NCBI GenBank assembly: GCA_001800905.1
Contig: MGWH01000002.1
Coordinates: forward strand, 62,001 to 126,000
Direction: 5' to 3'
DNA length: 64,000 bases
From: Flavobacteria bacterium GWA2_35_26
GTDB lineage: Bacteria > Bacteroidota > Bacteroidia > Flavobacteriales > Flavobacteriaceae
The first letter of the stretch is position 1. Each line of letters opens with the position of its first letter. The notes beneath the pieces are model-generated. The model saw only the letters and a list, made by a program, of their open reading frames with translations. It searched no databases and was not told the origin of the DNA. Shown in pieces: positions 1 to 7,667 of this stretch. Position numbers and translations under genes: made by a program.

Positions 1-859
1 ACGAAGAAGTCGCGCTGGTTTGCAAGACATGAAAAAGCCTGTGGGCACTTTCCTTTTCTTGGGAACAACGGGAGTGGGTAAAACGGAATTGGCGAAAGCC
101 CTAGCGGAATATTTATTTGACGATGAAAACGCCATGACCCGAATTGACATGAGCGAATACCAAGAACGCCACTCGGTAAGTCGTTTGGTAGGAGCGCCTC
201 CAGGATATGTAGGCTATGACGAAGGTGGACAATTGACCGAAGCCGTTCGAAGAAAACCCTACTCTGTGATCTTGTTGGACGAAATTGAAAAAGCACATCC
301 GGATACCTTTAACATCTTGTTGCAAGTCTTAGACGAAGGACGTTTGACCGATAACAAAGGACGTCTGGCCGACTTCAAAAACACGATTATCATTATGACA
401 TCGAATATGGGTAGCCAAATTATTCAAGATAAATTCGAAAACTTGAAAGGCGGAATCGAAGCGGCAACAGAGTCAGCCAAAGTGGAAGTTTTGGGTTTAT
501 TGAAACAAACCGTCCGACCTGAATTCATCAACCGTATTGACGAAATTGTAATGTTCACGCCTTTGACCCATGCTAATATCGCGCAAATCGTAGGTTTACA
601 ATTGAAATCGGTAACCAAAATGTTAGCACAACAAGGCATTACCATGGATGCTACACCGGAAGCGATTGACTATTTATCTCAAAAAGGCTACGATCCACAA
701 TTTGGTGCAAGACCCGTAAAACGAGTGATTCAAAGAGAAGTTTTGAACCAATTGTCAAAAGAAATATTGGCGGGTACGGTCAAAACAGAAAGTATTATAC
801 TTTTAGACGCCTTTGACGGACAATTGGTCTTTAGAAATCAAGGCGAATTGGTATCTTAG
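1..859 (+). CDS. clpB: ATP-dependent chaperone ClpB, C-terminal part (5' end outside window)
   Basis: AAA+ disaggregase that threads aggregated proteins through a hexameric pore together with DnaK; cytoplasmic. The reading frame is open from base 2 and enters from outside the window. What is visible is the second nucleotide-binding domain: the lead-in RRSRAGLQD, Walker A GTTGVGKT at about nt 62-85, the pore loop GYVG at about nt 203-214, Walker B VILLDE at about nt 266-283, the sensor-1 region TSNMG and, near the end, the sensor-2 motif FGARPVKR in the D2-small domain. The TTG at nt 20 lies inside the conserved block and is not a start. The tail after the D2-small domain is short, as in ClpB. 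ClpA/ClpC are less likely because the sequence between the Walker motifs matches ClpB best. The gene ends at a strong hairpin terminator, so it is not co-transcribed with trp. Confidence 0.95.
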   Translation, partial: RRSRAGLQDMKKPVGTFLFLGTTGVGKTELAKALAEYLFDDENAMTRIDMSEYQERHSVSRLVGAPPGYVGYDEGGQLTEAVRRKPYSVILLDEIEKAHPDTFNILLQVLDEGRLTDNKGRLADFKNTIIIMTSNMGSQIIQDKFENLKGGIEAATESAKVEVLGLLKQTVRPEFINRIDEIVMFTPLTHANIAQIVGLQLKSVTKMLAQQGITMDATPEAIDYLSQKGYDPQFGARPVKRVIQREVLNQLSKEILAGTVKTESIILLDAFDGQLVFRNQGELVS

Positions 860-876
860 CCCAAACTTAATTTAAC

Positions 877-914
877 AAAAAAGCGAGAAAAATATATTTT
901 TTTTTCTCGCTTTT
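877..914 (+). terminator. Rho-independent terminator of clpB
   Basis: A/T-flanked hairpin with core GCGAG/CTCGC; the stem runs from about 879-892 to 901-914, and the 3' arm ends in a T run. It lies 20 bases after the clpB stop and just before the trp promoter, so it separates the two units. Confidence 0.8.
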
Positions 915-917
915 GTA

Positions 918-948
918 TTTGCTTAATCGAATAACCTTTATATATTTG
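918..948 (+). promoter_or_regulatory. trp operon promoter (Bacteroidota type)
   Basis: TTTG at 918-921, 19 bases, then TATATTTG at 941-948. This is an exact fit to the Bacteroidota sigma-factor consensus (-33 TTG/TTTG, -7 TAnnTTTG). Transcription should start near 954, about a dozen bases before the leader peptide start. Confidence 0.8.
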
Positions 949-966
949 TCTTAACATAAAAAAATT

Positions 967-1023
967 ATGATAACAAATACAAACAATACTTGGTGGTGGA
1001 ACAATTTACGTCAGTCGTCGTGA
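967..1023 (+). CDS. trpL: trp operon leader peptide (MITNTNNTWWWNNLRQSS)
   Basis: An 18-codon open frame that is too short for ordinary gene calling. Codons 9-11 (nt 991-999) are three consecutive TGG Trp codons, and the stop TGA is at 1021-1023. Three adjacent Trp codons in 18, placed between a good promoter and a terminator hairpin in front of trpE, is the hallmark of a ribosome-mediated attenuation leader. When charged tRNA-Trp is scarce the ribosome should stall on these codons; when it is plentiful the ribosome runs on to the stop codon. The Asn/Thr-rich context (NTNNT, NN) has no obvious function. The peptide itself is presumably not functional. Confidence 0.88.
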   Translation: MITNTNNTWWWNNLRQSS

Positions 1024-1084
1024 ACAAAGCTCCTATAGTATTCTATAAAATATAAAAGGCTTGTCATGACGACAAGCCTTTTTT
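1014..1084 (+). promoter_or_regulatory. trp attenuator: antiterminator and terminator alternatives
   Basis: Terminator: a perfect 12-bp stem 1054-1065/1071-1082 with loop ATGAC, followed by T's to 1084. Antiterminator: 1014-1023 (end of the leader frame, GTCGTCGTGA) pairs with 1064-1073 over 10 bp including one G-U, and the helix extends through CAA and GC (1025-1030) against 1059-1063 with single-base bulges. The two structures share 1059-1073 and exclude each other. A ribosome stalled at the Trp codons (991-999) leaves 1014-1030 free to form the antiterminator; a ribosome at the stop codon (1021-1023) covers it, so the terminator forms. The pairing was read directly from the sequence; the regulatory logic is established for trp attenuators. 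Confidence 0.85.
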
Positions 1085-1120
1085 CATATCCAAAACAATG
1101 CTTTTGATAACATTTTAAAA

Positions 1121-2530
1121 ATGAATAGTTTGAAATCTTTTAGTTTAACCACAAAATACAAACAAATACTTGCCGACACGATTACGCCGGTGAGTGTGTA
1201 TTTGAAAATACGCGATAAGTTCCCCAATAGTTTGCTCCTGGAAAGTAGCGACTACCACGGAAACGACAACAGTTTTTCCTACATCTGTTGCAATCCCATT
1301 GCAGCAATCAAGATTGAAAACGAAACGATTATCAAAAACTATCCTGATGGAAGTTCCGAGAAAATATCGATCGATGCTACAACGGATATTCCTGCGGTTA
1401 TTCAAGAATTTTCAGGACAATTTTCTTCAGAAAAAAACGATTTCAAGTTTATTAACAATGGTTTATTTGGTTATATATCTTATGATGCGGTGCGTTACTT
1501 TGAAAAAGTAAACATTGCCAAAAAAGAAAATAGCAATACCATTCCTGATGTGTATTATGCAGTTTACCAAAACATCATTGCCATCAATCATTTCAAAAAC
1601 GAGGCGTATATTTTTTGCCACAGTTTGGATGGTAAAAACAACATTGGAGAAATCGAGCAATTATTACAATCTAGAAATATTGCTTCCTATTCTTTCACCA
1701 AAGACGGCGAAGGATTTTCTAATTTAACCGACGAAGAGTTCAAGTACAATGTGGCTTTGGCCAAAAAACATTGCTACCGTGGCGATGTGTTCCAATTGGT
1801 TTTGTCCCGACGTTTCACCCAAGGATTTAAAGGAGACGAATTCAACGTATACCGAGCGTTGCGAAGCATCAACCCATCGCCTTACCTCTTCTTCTTTGAT
1901 TATGGTGATTTCAAAATATTTGGTTCTTCACCCGAAGCCCAAATTATTGTTAAAGACCGTAAGGCCGAAATTCATCCTATTGCGGGAACCTTTAAAAGAA
2001 CAGGCGATGATGAAAAAGATGCGGTATTGGCCAAACAATTATCAGAAGATAAAAAAGAAAATAGTGAACACGTGATGTTGGTCGATTTGGCACGAAATGA
2101 TTTAAGCCGAAACGGTCACGATGTGCAAGTTGAAAAATACCGCGAGGTACAATTCTTCTCGCATGTGATTCACTTGGTTTCCAAAGTAACGGGACATTTG
2201 CACGACAAAGCCTCTACAATGCAAGTGGTTGCCGATACTTTCCCTGCTGGAACTTTGAGTGGCGCTCCCAAACACCGCGCCATGCAATTGATTGAAGATT
2301 ACGAAAAAACCAATCGTAATTTTTATGGAGGTGCCATCGGATTTATGGATTTCAAAGGCAATTTCAATCATGCGATTATGATTCGTACATTCTTAAGTAA
2401 AAACCACCAATTGCATTGTCAAGCCGGTGCCGGAATTGTAGCCGATTCGGATGAAGAAAGCGAAATGCAAGAAGTGTACAACAAATTACGAGCCTTGAAT
2501 ACGGCTTTGGATTTGGCAGAAACAATTTAA
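1121..2530 (+). CDS. trpE: Anthranilate synthase component I
   Basis: Converts chorismate to anthranilate using ammonia supplied by TrpG; first committed step of Trp synthesis. It is 469 aa, normal for TrpE. The N-terminal region carries LLES at residues 39-42, the element that binds feedback-inhibiting Trp in characterised TrpE proteins. The chorismate-binding domain shows GSSPEA (269-273), PIAGT (286-290), VDLARNDL (321-328) and PAGTLSGAPK (375-384). These separate it from isochorismate and aminodeoxychorismate synthases only together with context: the immediate trpG and the whole trp pathway downstream settle it. Start ATG at 1121 lies 37 bases after the attenuator T run. First structural gene of the operon, 11 bases before trpG. 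Regulation is expected at two levels, attenuation and Trp inhibition. Confidence 0.97.
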   Translation: MNSLKSFSLTTKYKQILADTITPVSVYLKIRDKFPNSLLLESSDYHGNDNSFSYICCNPIAAIKIENETIIKNYPDGSSEKISIDATTDIPAVIQEFSGQFSSEKNDFKFINNGLFGYISYDAVRYFEKVNIAKKENSNTIPDVYYAVYQNIIAINHFKNEAYIFCHSLDGKNNIGEIEQLLQSRNIASYSFTKDGEGFSNLTDEEFKYNVALAKKHCYRGDVFQLVLSRRFTQGFKGDEFNVYRALRSINPSPYLFFFDYGDFKIFGSSPEAQIIVKDRKAEIHPIAGTFKRTGDDEKDAVLAKQLSEDKKENSEHVMLVDLARNDLSRNGHDVQVEKYREVQFFSHVIHLVSKVTGHLHDKASTMQVVADTFPAGTLSGAPKHRAMQLIEDYEKTNRNFYGGAIGFMDFKGNFNHAIMIRTFLSKNHQLHCQAGAGIVADSDEESEMQEVYNKLRALNTALDLAETI

Positions 2531-2541
2531 CAAAGAAGACA

Positions 2542-3108
2542 ATGAAAAAGATATTAGTCATAGACAATTACGATAGCTTCACCTACAATCTAGTTCACTA
2601 TTTAGAAGATTTAGATTGTGATGTAACTGTATATAGAAACGATGAATTTGAAATGGAAGAAATTGCTCGTTTTGACAAAATTCTATTGTCTCCTGGTCCT
2701 GGAATTCCGGATGAAGCGGGTTTATTGAAACAAGTCATTCAACAGTACGGACCGACCAAAAGTATTTTTGGCGTATGCCTGGGTCAACAAGCGATTGGCG
2801 AAGTTTATGGAGGAACGCTTTCGAATTTAGACAAAGTCTATCATGGCGTTGCTACTCACGTTACTAAAGCGGTGAACGACGAATTGCTTTTTGAAGGATT
2901 GGACAACGAATTTGAAGTGGGACGTTACCATTCTTGGGTGGTCGATACGAACTTACCCGATTGTTTGGAAGCGACTTCTTTTGATGCTAACGGACAAGTG
3001 ATGTCGCTTCGTCACAAAACCTATGATGTTAGAGGAGTGCAATTTCACCCAGAAAGTGTCTTGACTCCTAACGGAAAGAAAATGTTAGAAAACTGGGTGA
3101 AATCTTAA
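2542..3108 (+). CDS. trpG: Anthranilate synthase component II (glutamine amidotransferase)
   Basis: Hydrolyses glutamine and channels ammonia to TrpE. 188 aa, a stand-alone class I amidotransferase domain. The nucleophile is Cys79 in GVCLGQQ, with His169 and Glu171 in FHPES as the rest of the triad; the oxyanion-loop SPGPG motif is at residues 50-54. It is not fused to TrpD, unlike in enterobacteria. In some bacteria this subunit also serves p-aminobenzoate synthase (PabA); I cannot tell from this window whether a separate pabA exists. It lies between trpE and trpD with gaps of 11 and 9 bases, so it is co-transcribed. Confidence 0.96.
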   Translation: MKKILVIDNYDSFTYNLVHYLEDLDCDVTVYRNDEFEMEEIARFDKILLSPGPGIPDEAGLLKQVIQQYGPTKSIFGVCLGQQAIGEVYGGTLSNLDKVYHGVATHVTKAVNDELLFEGLDNEFEVGRYHSWVVDTNLPDCLEATSFDANGQVMSLRHKTYDVRGVQFHPESVLTPNGKKMLENWVKS

Positions 3109-3117
3109 AATAAGAAA

Positions 3118-4110
3118 ATGAAAAACATACTCAACAGACTGATCAATCACGAACTGCTTTCGAAAGAAGAAGCAAAAAACGTCTTGGTAAACATCTCCAA
3201 CGGAGCCTATAACTCAAGCCAAATTGCCTCTTTCCTAACAGTATATATGATGCGTAGCATTAGTATCGAAGAATTAGCCGGTTTTCGTGAAGCCTTATTG
3301 GATTTGTGCATCCGTGTCGATTTATCCGCCTACAATACCATCGATTTGTGCGGAACAGGTGGCGATGGAAAAGACACCTTCAATATTTCGACTTTGGCAT
3401 CTTTTGTAGCTGCTGGAGCGGGAATCAAAGTAGCCAAACACGGAAATTATGGTGTTTCGTCTATTTCGGGATCGAGTAATGTGATAGAGAAAATGGGAAT
3501 CAAATTCAGTAATGATGCTGGTTTCTTGGAAAAATGTATGGAAAAAGCAGGCATCTGTATTTTGCACGCACCGCTTTTTCATCCCGCTATGAAAAATGTG
3601 GGACCCATTCGAAAAGAATTGGGTGTAAAAACTTTTTTCAACATGTTGGGACCTATGGTAAATCCCGCTTTTCCTCAGAATCAATTGGTAGGTGTTTTTA
3701 ATTTAGAATTGGCTCGAATGTATGCCTATTTGTACCAAAACACCGATAGAAATTTCACAATTTTGCATTCGCTTGACGGCTATGACGAAGTATCCTTAAC
3801 TTGTCCAACCAAATGCATAACGAATACCAAAGAACTAATGCTGAATCCGGATGATTTTGGCGTTCGTTTATTATCACAAACCGAAATTGAAGGAGGTACA
3901 ACCATTGAAGAATCAGCACAATTGTTTACCGATATTATTTCAGGAAAAGGAACTGAAGCACAAAACAATGTGGTTTGCGCCAATGCAGCAATGGCGATTG
4001 CTACGGTAACCCAATGCAGTCCGTTAGAAGGGTTTGAATTAGCCAAGGAGAGTTTGTTCTCTGGAAAAGGATTGCAAGCTTTACAAACGTTACAAGAATT
4101 AAGTAGATAA
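3118..4110 (+). CDS. trpD: Anthranilate phosphoribosyltransferase
   Basis: Transfers phosphoribose from PRPP to anthranilate, second step of Trp synthesis. 330 aa, normal length. The N-terminal helical domain is followed by the PRPP-binding glycine-rich loop GTGGD at 79-83 and KHGN at 107-110, both signatures of the family. The gene starts 9 bases after trpG. Downstream the usual trpC does not follow at once: a repeat-framed four-helix-bundle gene is inserted in the 446 bases between them. Confidence 0.97.
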   Translation: MKNILNRLINHELLSKEEAKNVLVNISNGAYNSSQIASFLTVYMMRSISIEELAGFREALLDLCIRVDLSAYNTIDLCGTGGDGKDTFNISTLASFVAAGAGIKVAKHGNYGVSSISGSSNVIEKMGIKFSNDAGFLEKCMEKAGICILHAPLFHPAMKNVGPIRKELGVKTFFNMLGPMVNPAFPQNQLVGVFNLELARMYAYLYQNTDRNFTILHSLDGYDEVSLTCPTKCITNTKELMLNPDDFGVRLLSQTEIEGGTTIEESAQLFTDIISGKGTEAQNNVVCANAAMAIATVTQCSPLEGFELAKESLFSGKGLQALQTLQELSR

Positions 4111-4120
4111 GGATTTAATC

Positions 4121-4147
4121 ATTAAAAGATTTAAAAATTGAAAGATT
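4121..4147 (+). repeat. Left inverted repeat framing the first four-helix-bundle gene
   Basis: 27 bases directly before the ATG at 4148. It matches the reverse complement of 4523-4549 at 24 of 27 positions. Each arm is built of AAAGATT-type units separated by A/T-rich spacers. As RNA, the two arms could pair around the whole gene. Confidence 0.7.
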
Positions 4148-4513
4148 ATGACAAAATCATTTGAGGAATTTCAAGTTTATCAAAAAGGGGTAGAATTAAC
4201 CAAATTGATTTTTAATTTATTAGAAAATAAATCTTTTGAAAAAGAATATAGTTTTAAAGATCAAATTAAAAGAGCTGCTATATCAATAACAAATAATATT
4301 GCCGAAGGATCCGAATATAATAATAATAAACAATTTATAAGGTTCTTAAAAATTGCTAAAGGAAGTTGTGCCGAAGTCAGAAGTATGCTAGTTCTTTGTA
4401 AAGAATTAGGTTTTTCAGATGAGATAGAAATTAAAGAAAGTTATAATCTAACTATCGAAATTTCTCAAAATTTATCCAATTTCATAAAATATTTAAGTGA
4501 GAAAATAAAATAG
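4148..4513 (+). CDS. Four-helix-bundle protein of the S23/IVP (23S rRNA intervening-sequence) family, inside the trp operon
   Basis: 121 aa, all-helical, no signal or membrane segment. It has the family's typical pattern: an N-terminal F-x-V-Y-Q-K-G-V-E-L stretch, then DQIKRAAISITNNIAEG at about residues 38-54 and FLKIAKGSCAEVRSML at about 65-80. Relatives are the ORFs inside 23S rRNA intervening sequences and the Avd accessory protein of diversity-generating retroelements; the latter forms a basic pentameric barrel that binds nucleic acid. The cellular role of the stand-alone type is unknown. It sits 37 bases after trpD and 43 bases before trpC, in the same direction, so it must be carried on the trp mRNA. 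It looks more A/T-rich than the flanking trp genes (runs such as AATAATAATAAAC). Inverted repeats flank it. No reverse transcriptase or template/variable repeat is present in the window, so a retroelement role is unsupported. Confidence 0.85.
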   Translation: MTKSFEEFQVYQKGVELTKLIFNLLENKSFEKEYSFKDQIKRAAISITNNIAEGSEYNNNKQFIRFLKIAKGSCAEVRSMLVLCKELGFSDEIEIKESYNLTIEISQNLSNFIKYLSEKIK

Positions 4514-4522
4514 TCATTTTTC

Positions 4523-4549
4523 AATCTTTAAATTTTTCAATCTTTAAAT
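4523..4549 (-). repeat. Right inverted repeat framing the first four-helix-bundle gene
   Basis: Partner of 4121-4147 in opposite orientation, 24 of 27 positions identical. It is part of a tandem of two 16-base units (TTTAAAGATTGAAAAA when read on the minus strand) spanning about 4516-4549. It ends 7 bases before the trpC start, so an RNA stem here could affect trpC translation initiation. Confidence 0.7.
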
Positions 4550-4556
4550 TATAACA

Positions 4557-5339
4557 ATGAACATACTCGACAAAATCATATTGGACAAACGAAGAGAGGT
4601 AGTGCTTAAAAAATCGATTATTCCAGTTTCCCAATTGGAAGCATCGGTATTCTTTGAAAAACAGACTATTTCGTTGAGCCATAATTTACGTAACAGTAGT
4701 TCTGGAATTATTGCCGAACACAAACGTCGTTCCCCTTCCAAAGCGGAAATCAATTACGGTTTTACCGTAGAAGAAGTGGTCAAAGGTTATGAAACGGCCG
4801 GCGCTTGTGGTATTTCGGTATTAACAGATGGCAAATATTTTGGTGGTTCTTTAGACGATTTGTTATTGGCTAGAGCCACAGTCAACATTCCGCTTTTGCG
4901 AAAAGAATTCATTGTAGATGAATATCAAATCTTGGAAGCCAAAGCCCACGGAGCTGATTTAATTCTGTTAATCGCTGCGGTTTTGAGCCGAGAAGAAATC
5001 AAAAGCTTATCTGAATTTGCACATCGATTGGAATTGGAAGTCCTTTTGGAAGTGCACAATCAAGAAGAATTAGAAAAATCAATTATGCCAAGTTTGGATA
5101 TGATTGGCGTGAATAACCGAAACCTAAAAACCTTTGAAGTGAGTTTGGATTTCAGTAAAGAATTGGCAGCCCAAATTCCGAACGAATTTGTAAAAGTTTC
5201 TGAAAGCGGCATCTCTTCTATTGAAGCGATAACTGAATTAAAACCGTATGGATATAAAGGATTTTTAATTGGTGAAAACTTTATGAAAACCGACAATGCA
5301 GGTCAAGCTGCTAAAGAATTTATAGCTCAATTAAAGTAA
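4557..5339 (+). CDS. trpC: Indole-3-glycerol phosphate synthase
   Basis: Closes the indole ring, fourth pathway step: CdRP to indole-3-glycerol phosphate. 260 aa, a single (beta/alpha)8 barrel, not fused to TrpF. Family signatures are AEHKRRSPSK at about residues 53-62 (catalytic Glu/Lys region), LRKEFIVDEYQI in the middle (catalytic Lys), VGVNNRNL and SESGI near the C-terminus (phosphate site). It overlaps nothing; its stop is 2 bases before trpF. The region just upstream is the right arm of the inverted repeat. Confidence 0.97.
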   Translation: MNILDKIILDKRREVVLKKSIIPVSQLEASVFFEKQTISLSHNLRNSSSGIIAEHKRRSPSKAEINYGFTVEEVVKGYETAGACGISVLTDGKYFGGSLDDLLLARATVNIPLLRKEFIVDEYQILEAKAHGADLILLIAAVLSREEIKSLSEFAHRLELEVLLEVHNQEELEKSIMPSLDMIGVNNRNLKTFEVSLDFSKELAAQIPNEFVKVSESGISSIEAITELKPYGYKGFLIGENFMKTDNAGQAAKEFIAQLK

Positions 5340-5341
5340 GT

Positions 5342-5965
5342 ATGAAACTCAAGATCTGCGGCATGAAATACCCCGACAATATACTCGAAGTAGGATCGCT
5401 CCTACCCGATTATATGGGCTTTATATTTTGGAAAAAATCAGCACGCTATTTTGATGGAACCCTACCTAATTTGCCTCAAAGCATTAAAAAGACTGGAGTT
5501 TTTGTTAATGCTAGTAAAGAAGAGATTATAGAAAAAGTAACTAAATACAATTTACAAGCCGTTCAATTACACGGTCAAGAATCAGTAGCTTTTTGCCAAG
5601 AGTTAAAAAATATATTGGCGAAAAGCATTGAAATTATCAAAGTATTTTCAGTGGATGAGGCATTTGATTTTAACCAATTAGAGCCTTTCGAAACGGTTTG
5701 TGATTATTTCCTTTTTGACACCAAAGGGAAACTACCTGGAGGCAACGGAACCACTTTCGATTGGAAAGTACTGGAACAATATCCTTCACAAAAACCATTT
5801 TTTTTGAGTGGAGGAATTGGATTGGATGAAATCGACTTGGTTAAACAAATACTAAAAACCGATTTACCCATTTATGCAATAGATGTAAATAGTAAATTTG
5901 AGATCCAGGCAGGATTGAAAAACAAAGAAAAATTAGATCGTTTTAAACAAAAAACAAACTTTTAA
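5342..5965 (+). CDS. trpF: Phosphoribosylanthranilate isomerase
   Basis: Amadori rearrangement of PRA to CdRP, third pathway step. 207 aa, small (beta/alpha)8 barrel. The catalytic Cys is in KICGMK at residues 3-8 and the catalytic Asp in FDTKG; the glycine-rich phosphate site LPGGNG and LSGGIG follow. The start codon lies 2 bases after the trpC stop, which suggests translational coupling. 12 bases to trpB. Confidence 0.96.
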   Translation: MKLKICGMKYPDNILEVGSLLPDYMGFIFWKKSARYFDGTLPNLPQSIKKTGVFVNASKEEIIEKVTKYNLQAVQLHGQESVAFCQELKNILAKSIEIIKVFSVDEAFDFNQLEPFETVCDYFLFDTKGKLPGGNGTTFDWKVLEQYPSQKPFFLSGGIGLDEIDLVKQILKTDLPIYAIDVNSKFEIQAGLKNKEKLDRFKQKTNF

Positions 5966-5977
5966 ATACGTACAACC

Positions 5978-7159
5978 ATGAGTTACAACGTCAACGAAAA
6001 AGGCTATTACGGAGAATTTGGAGGAGCATACATTCCAGAGATGTTATATCCAAATGTAGAAGAATTGCGCCAAAATTATTTAAAAATCACAGCTGAACTT
6101 GAGTTTCAAGCTGAGTTTGACGATTTATTGAAAGAATATGTGGGTCGTCCTACTCCACTTTATTTTGCAAAACGTTTGTCTGAAAAATACAATACCAAAG
6201 TCTACCTCAAAAGAGAAGATTTGTGTCATACTGGAGCGCATAAAGTAAACAATACCATTGGACAAATTTTATTAGCCAAACGTTTAGGCAAAAAACGAAT
6301 TATTGCCGAAACGGGAGCTGGTCAACATGGTGTAGCAACTGCAACTGTTTGTGCTTTAATGGGCTTGGAATGTATTGTGTACATGGGAGAAATCGATATC
6401 AAACGTCAAGCACCCAATGTGGCTCGTATGAAAATGTTGGGAGCGGAAGTTCGTCCAGCTATGTCGGGTTCTCGTACCCTAAAAGATGCTACAAACGAAG
6501 CAATTCGAGATTGGATTAACAATCCTGTAGATACCTATTATATTATTGGATCTGTAGTGGGACCTCATCCGTATCCGGACATGGTAGCGCGATTCCAATC
6601 GGTGATTTCGAAAGAAATTAAAAGTCAATTATTGGAAAAAGAAGGCAAAGAAAATCCTGATTATGTGATTGCTTGTGTTGGTGGAGGTAGTAATGCTGCA
6701 GGAGCCTATTATCACTTTTTGGACGAAAAAGAGGTGACTATAATAGCTGTAGAAGCTGCAGGATTAGGAGTACATTCCGGTGAAAGTGCCGCTACATCCG
6801 CTTTAGGAAAAGTAGGTGTCATTCATGGAAGTAAAACTTTATTGATGCAAACTCCAGACGGGCAAATTACCGAACCCTACTCTATATCAGCAGGATTGGA
6901 TTATCCAGGTGTGGGACCAATGCACGCCAATTTATATGCAACCGGTAGAGCACAATTCATCTCAATTACCGATGAACAAGCAATGCATTGGGGATTGGAA
7001 TTATCTAAATTAGAGGGGATTATCCCAGCAATCGAAACGGCGCATGCTTTTGCGGTTTTGGACGAAATGAAATTCAAACCAAATGATGTGGTCGTAATTA
7101 ATCTTTCGGGACGTGGCGACAAAGATTTGAATACTTATATTGATTATTTTAATTTGTAA
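5978..7159 (+). CDS. trpB: Tryptophan synthase beta chain
   Basis: PLP enzyme that condenses indole with serine, last step. 393 aa, the TrpB1 type. The PLP-binding Lys89 is in HTGAHKVNN, the phosphate loop is GGGSNA, and the catalytic Glu region is in AETGAGQHG. It partners TrpA in an alpha2beta2 complex with an indole tunnel. In most operons trpB and trpA are adjacent and translationally coupled; here 508 bases separate them, taken up by the second repeat-framed four-helix-bundle gene. Confidence 0.98.
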   Translation: MSYNVNEKGYYGEFGGAYIPEMLYPNVEELRQNYLKITAELEFQAEFDDLLKEYVGRPTPLYFAKRLSEKYNTKVYLKREDLCHTGAHKVNNTIGQILLAKRLGKKRIIAETGAGQHGVATATVCALMGLECIVYMGEIDIKRQAPNVARMKMLGAEVRPAMSGSRTLKDATNEAIRDWINNPVDTYYIIGSVVGPHPYPDMVARFQSVISKEIKSQLLEKEGKENPDYVIACVGGGSNAAGAYYHFLDEKEVTIIAVEAAGLGVHSGESAATSALGKVGVIHGSKTLLMQTPDGQITEPYSISAGLDYPGVGPMHANLYATGRAQFISITDEQAMHWGLELSKLEGIIPAIETAHAFAVLDEMKFKPNDVVVINLSGRGDKDLNTYIDYFNL

Positions 7160-7163
7160 TTAT

Positions 7164-7192
7164 TTACGAGGTTCGATATTCGATATACGATT
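7164..7192 (+). repeat. Left inverted repeat framing the second four-helix-bundle gene
   Basis: 29 bases starting 5 bases after the trpB stop. It matches the reverse complement of 7626-7654 at 24 of 29 positions. The unit is a degenerate period-7 motif of ACGATRT type. The sequence is unrelated to the repeats of the first element. Confidence 0.7.
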
Positions 7193-7237
7193 TTAAAATG
7201 TAGTATTATAAATTAACACTTAAAGCCCCCAAATCTT

Positions 7238-7606
7238 ATGAAAGTAGTAATGCTAAAACGAACTAAAAAGTTTGCCATTGATTGTTGGATTCTATGTAGT
7301 AAATTACCCAAAACTAGAGAATACAATGCTTATGTTAATCAACTTATTCGTTGCTCAAGTTCAGTAGGAGCTAATTACAGAGCGACACAAAGAGCAAAAT
7401 CGGCCCCAGATTTTATAAATAAATTAAAAATAGTTGAGGAAGAAGCTGATGAAAGTCATTTTTTTCTTGAACTCATTAAAGATATTACAATGATTGAACA
7501 AATTGGATTGAATTCGGAAATTGAATTTCTCATAAAAGAAGCAAATGAAATTACAGCAATCATTGTTTCATCATTAAAAACAGCTAGAATAAATAACTCA
7601 TTATAA
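7238..7606 (+). CDS. Second four-helix-bundle protein (S23/IVP family), between trpB and trpA
   Basis: 122 aa, helical, no signal peptide. It shows the signature of a different branch of the family from the 4148 gene: R-T-K-K-F-A near the N-terminus, SSVGANYRATQRAKS at about residues 46-60 and FINKLKIVEEEADES at about 65-79. Function unknown; the fold is associated with nucleic-acid-binding oligomers. The ATG at 7238 is used, but the ATG at 7250 is also possible. It lies 78 bases after trpB and 61 before trpA, on the same strand, with inverted repeats on each side. The two family members in this operon are too different to be a recent local duplication, so they arrived independently (inference). 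Confidence 0.85.
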   Translation: MKVVMLKRTKKFAIDCWILCSKLPKTREYNAYVNQLIRCSSSVGANYRATQRAKSAPDFINKLKIVEEEADESHFFLELIKDITMIEQIGLNSEIEFLIKEANEITAIIVSSLKTARINNSL

Positions 7607-7625
7607 AAAAGTATGCTATACGACC

Positions 7626-7654
7626 AATCGTACATCGTATATCGTATATCGTAA
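7626..7654 (-). repeat. Right inverted repeat framing the second four-helix-bundle gene
   Basis: Partner of 7164-7192 in opposite orientation, 24 of 29 identical, made of four ACGAT units with a period of 7. It ends 13 bases before the trpA ATG. Confidence 0.7.
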
Positions 7655-7667
7655 AATATAAATTGCA

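Noticed and set aside
4148..7606. Possible diversity-generating retroelement, because the four-helix-bundle genes are related to Avd
   Set aside because: No reverse transcriptase gene and no template/variable repeat pair is present anywhere in the window.
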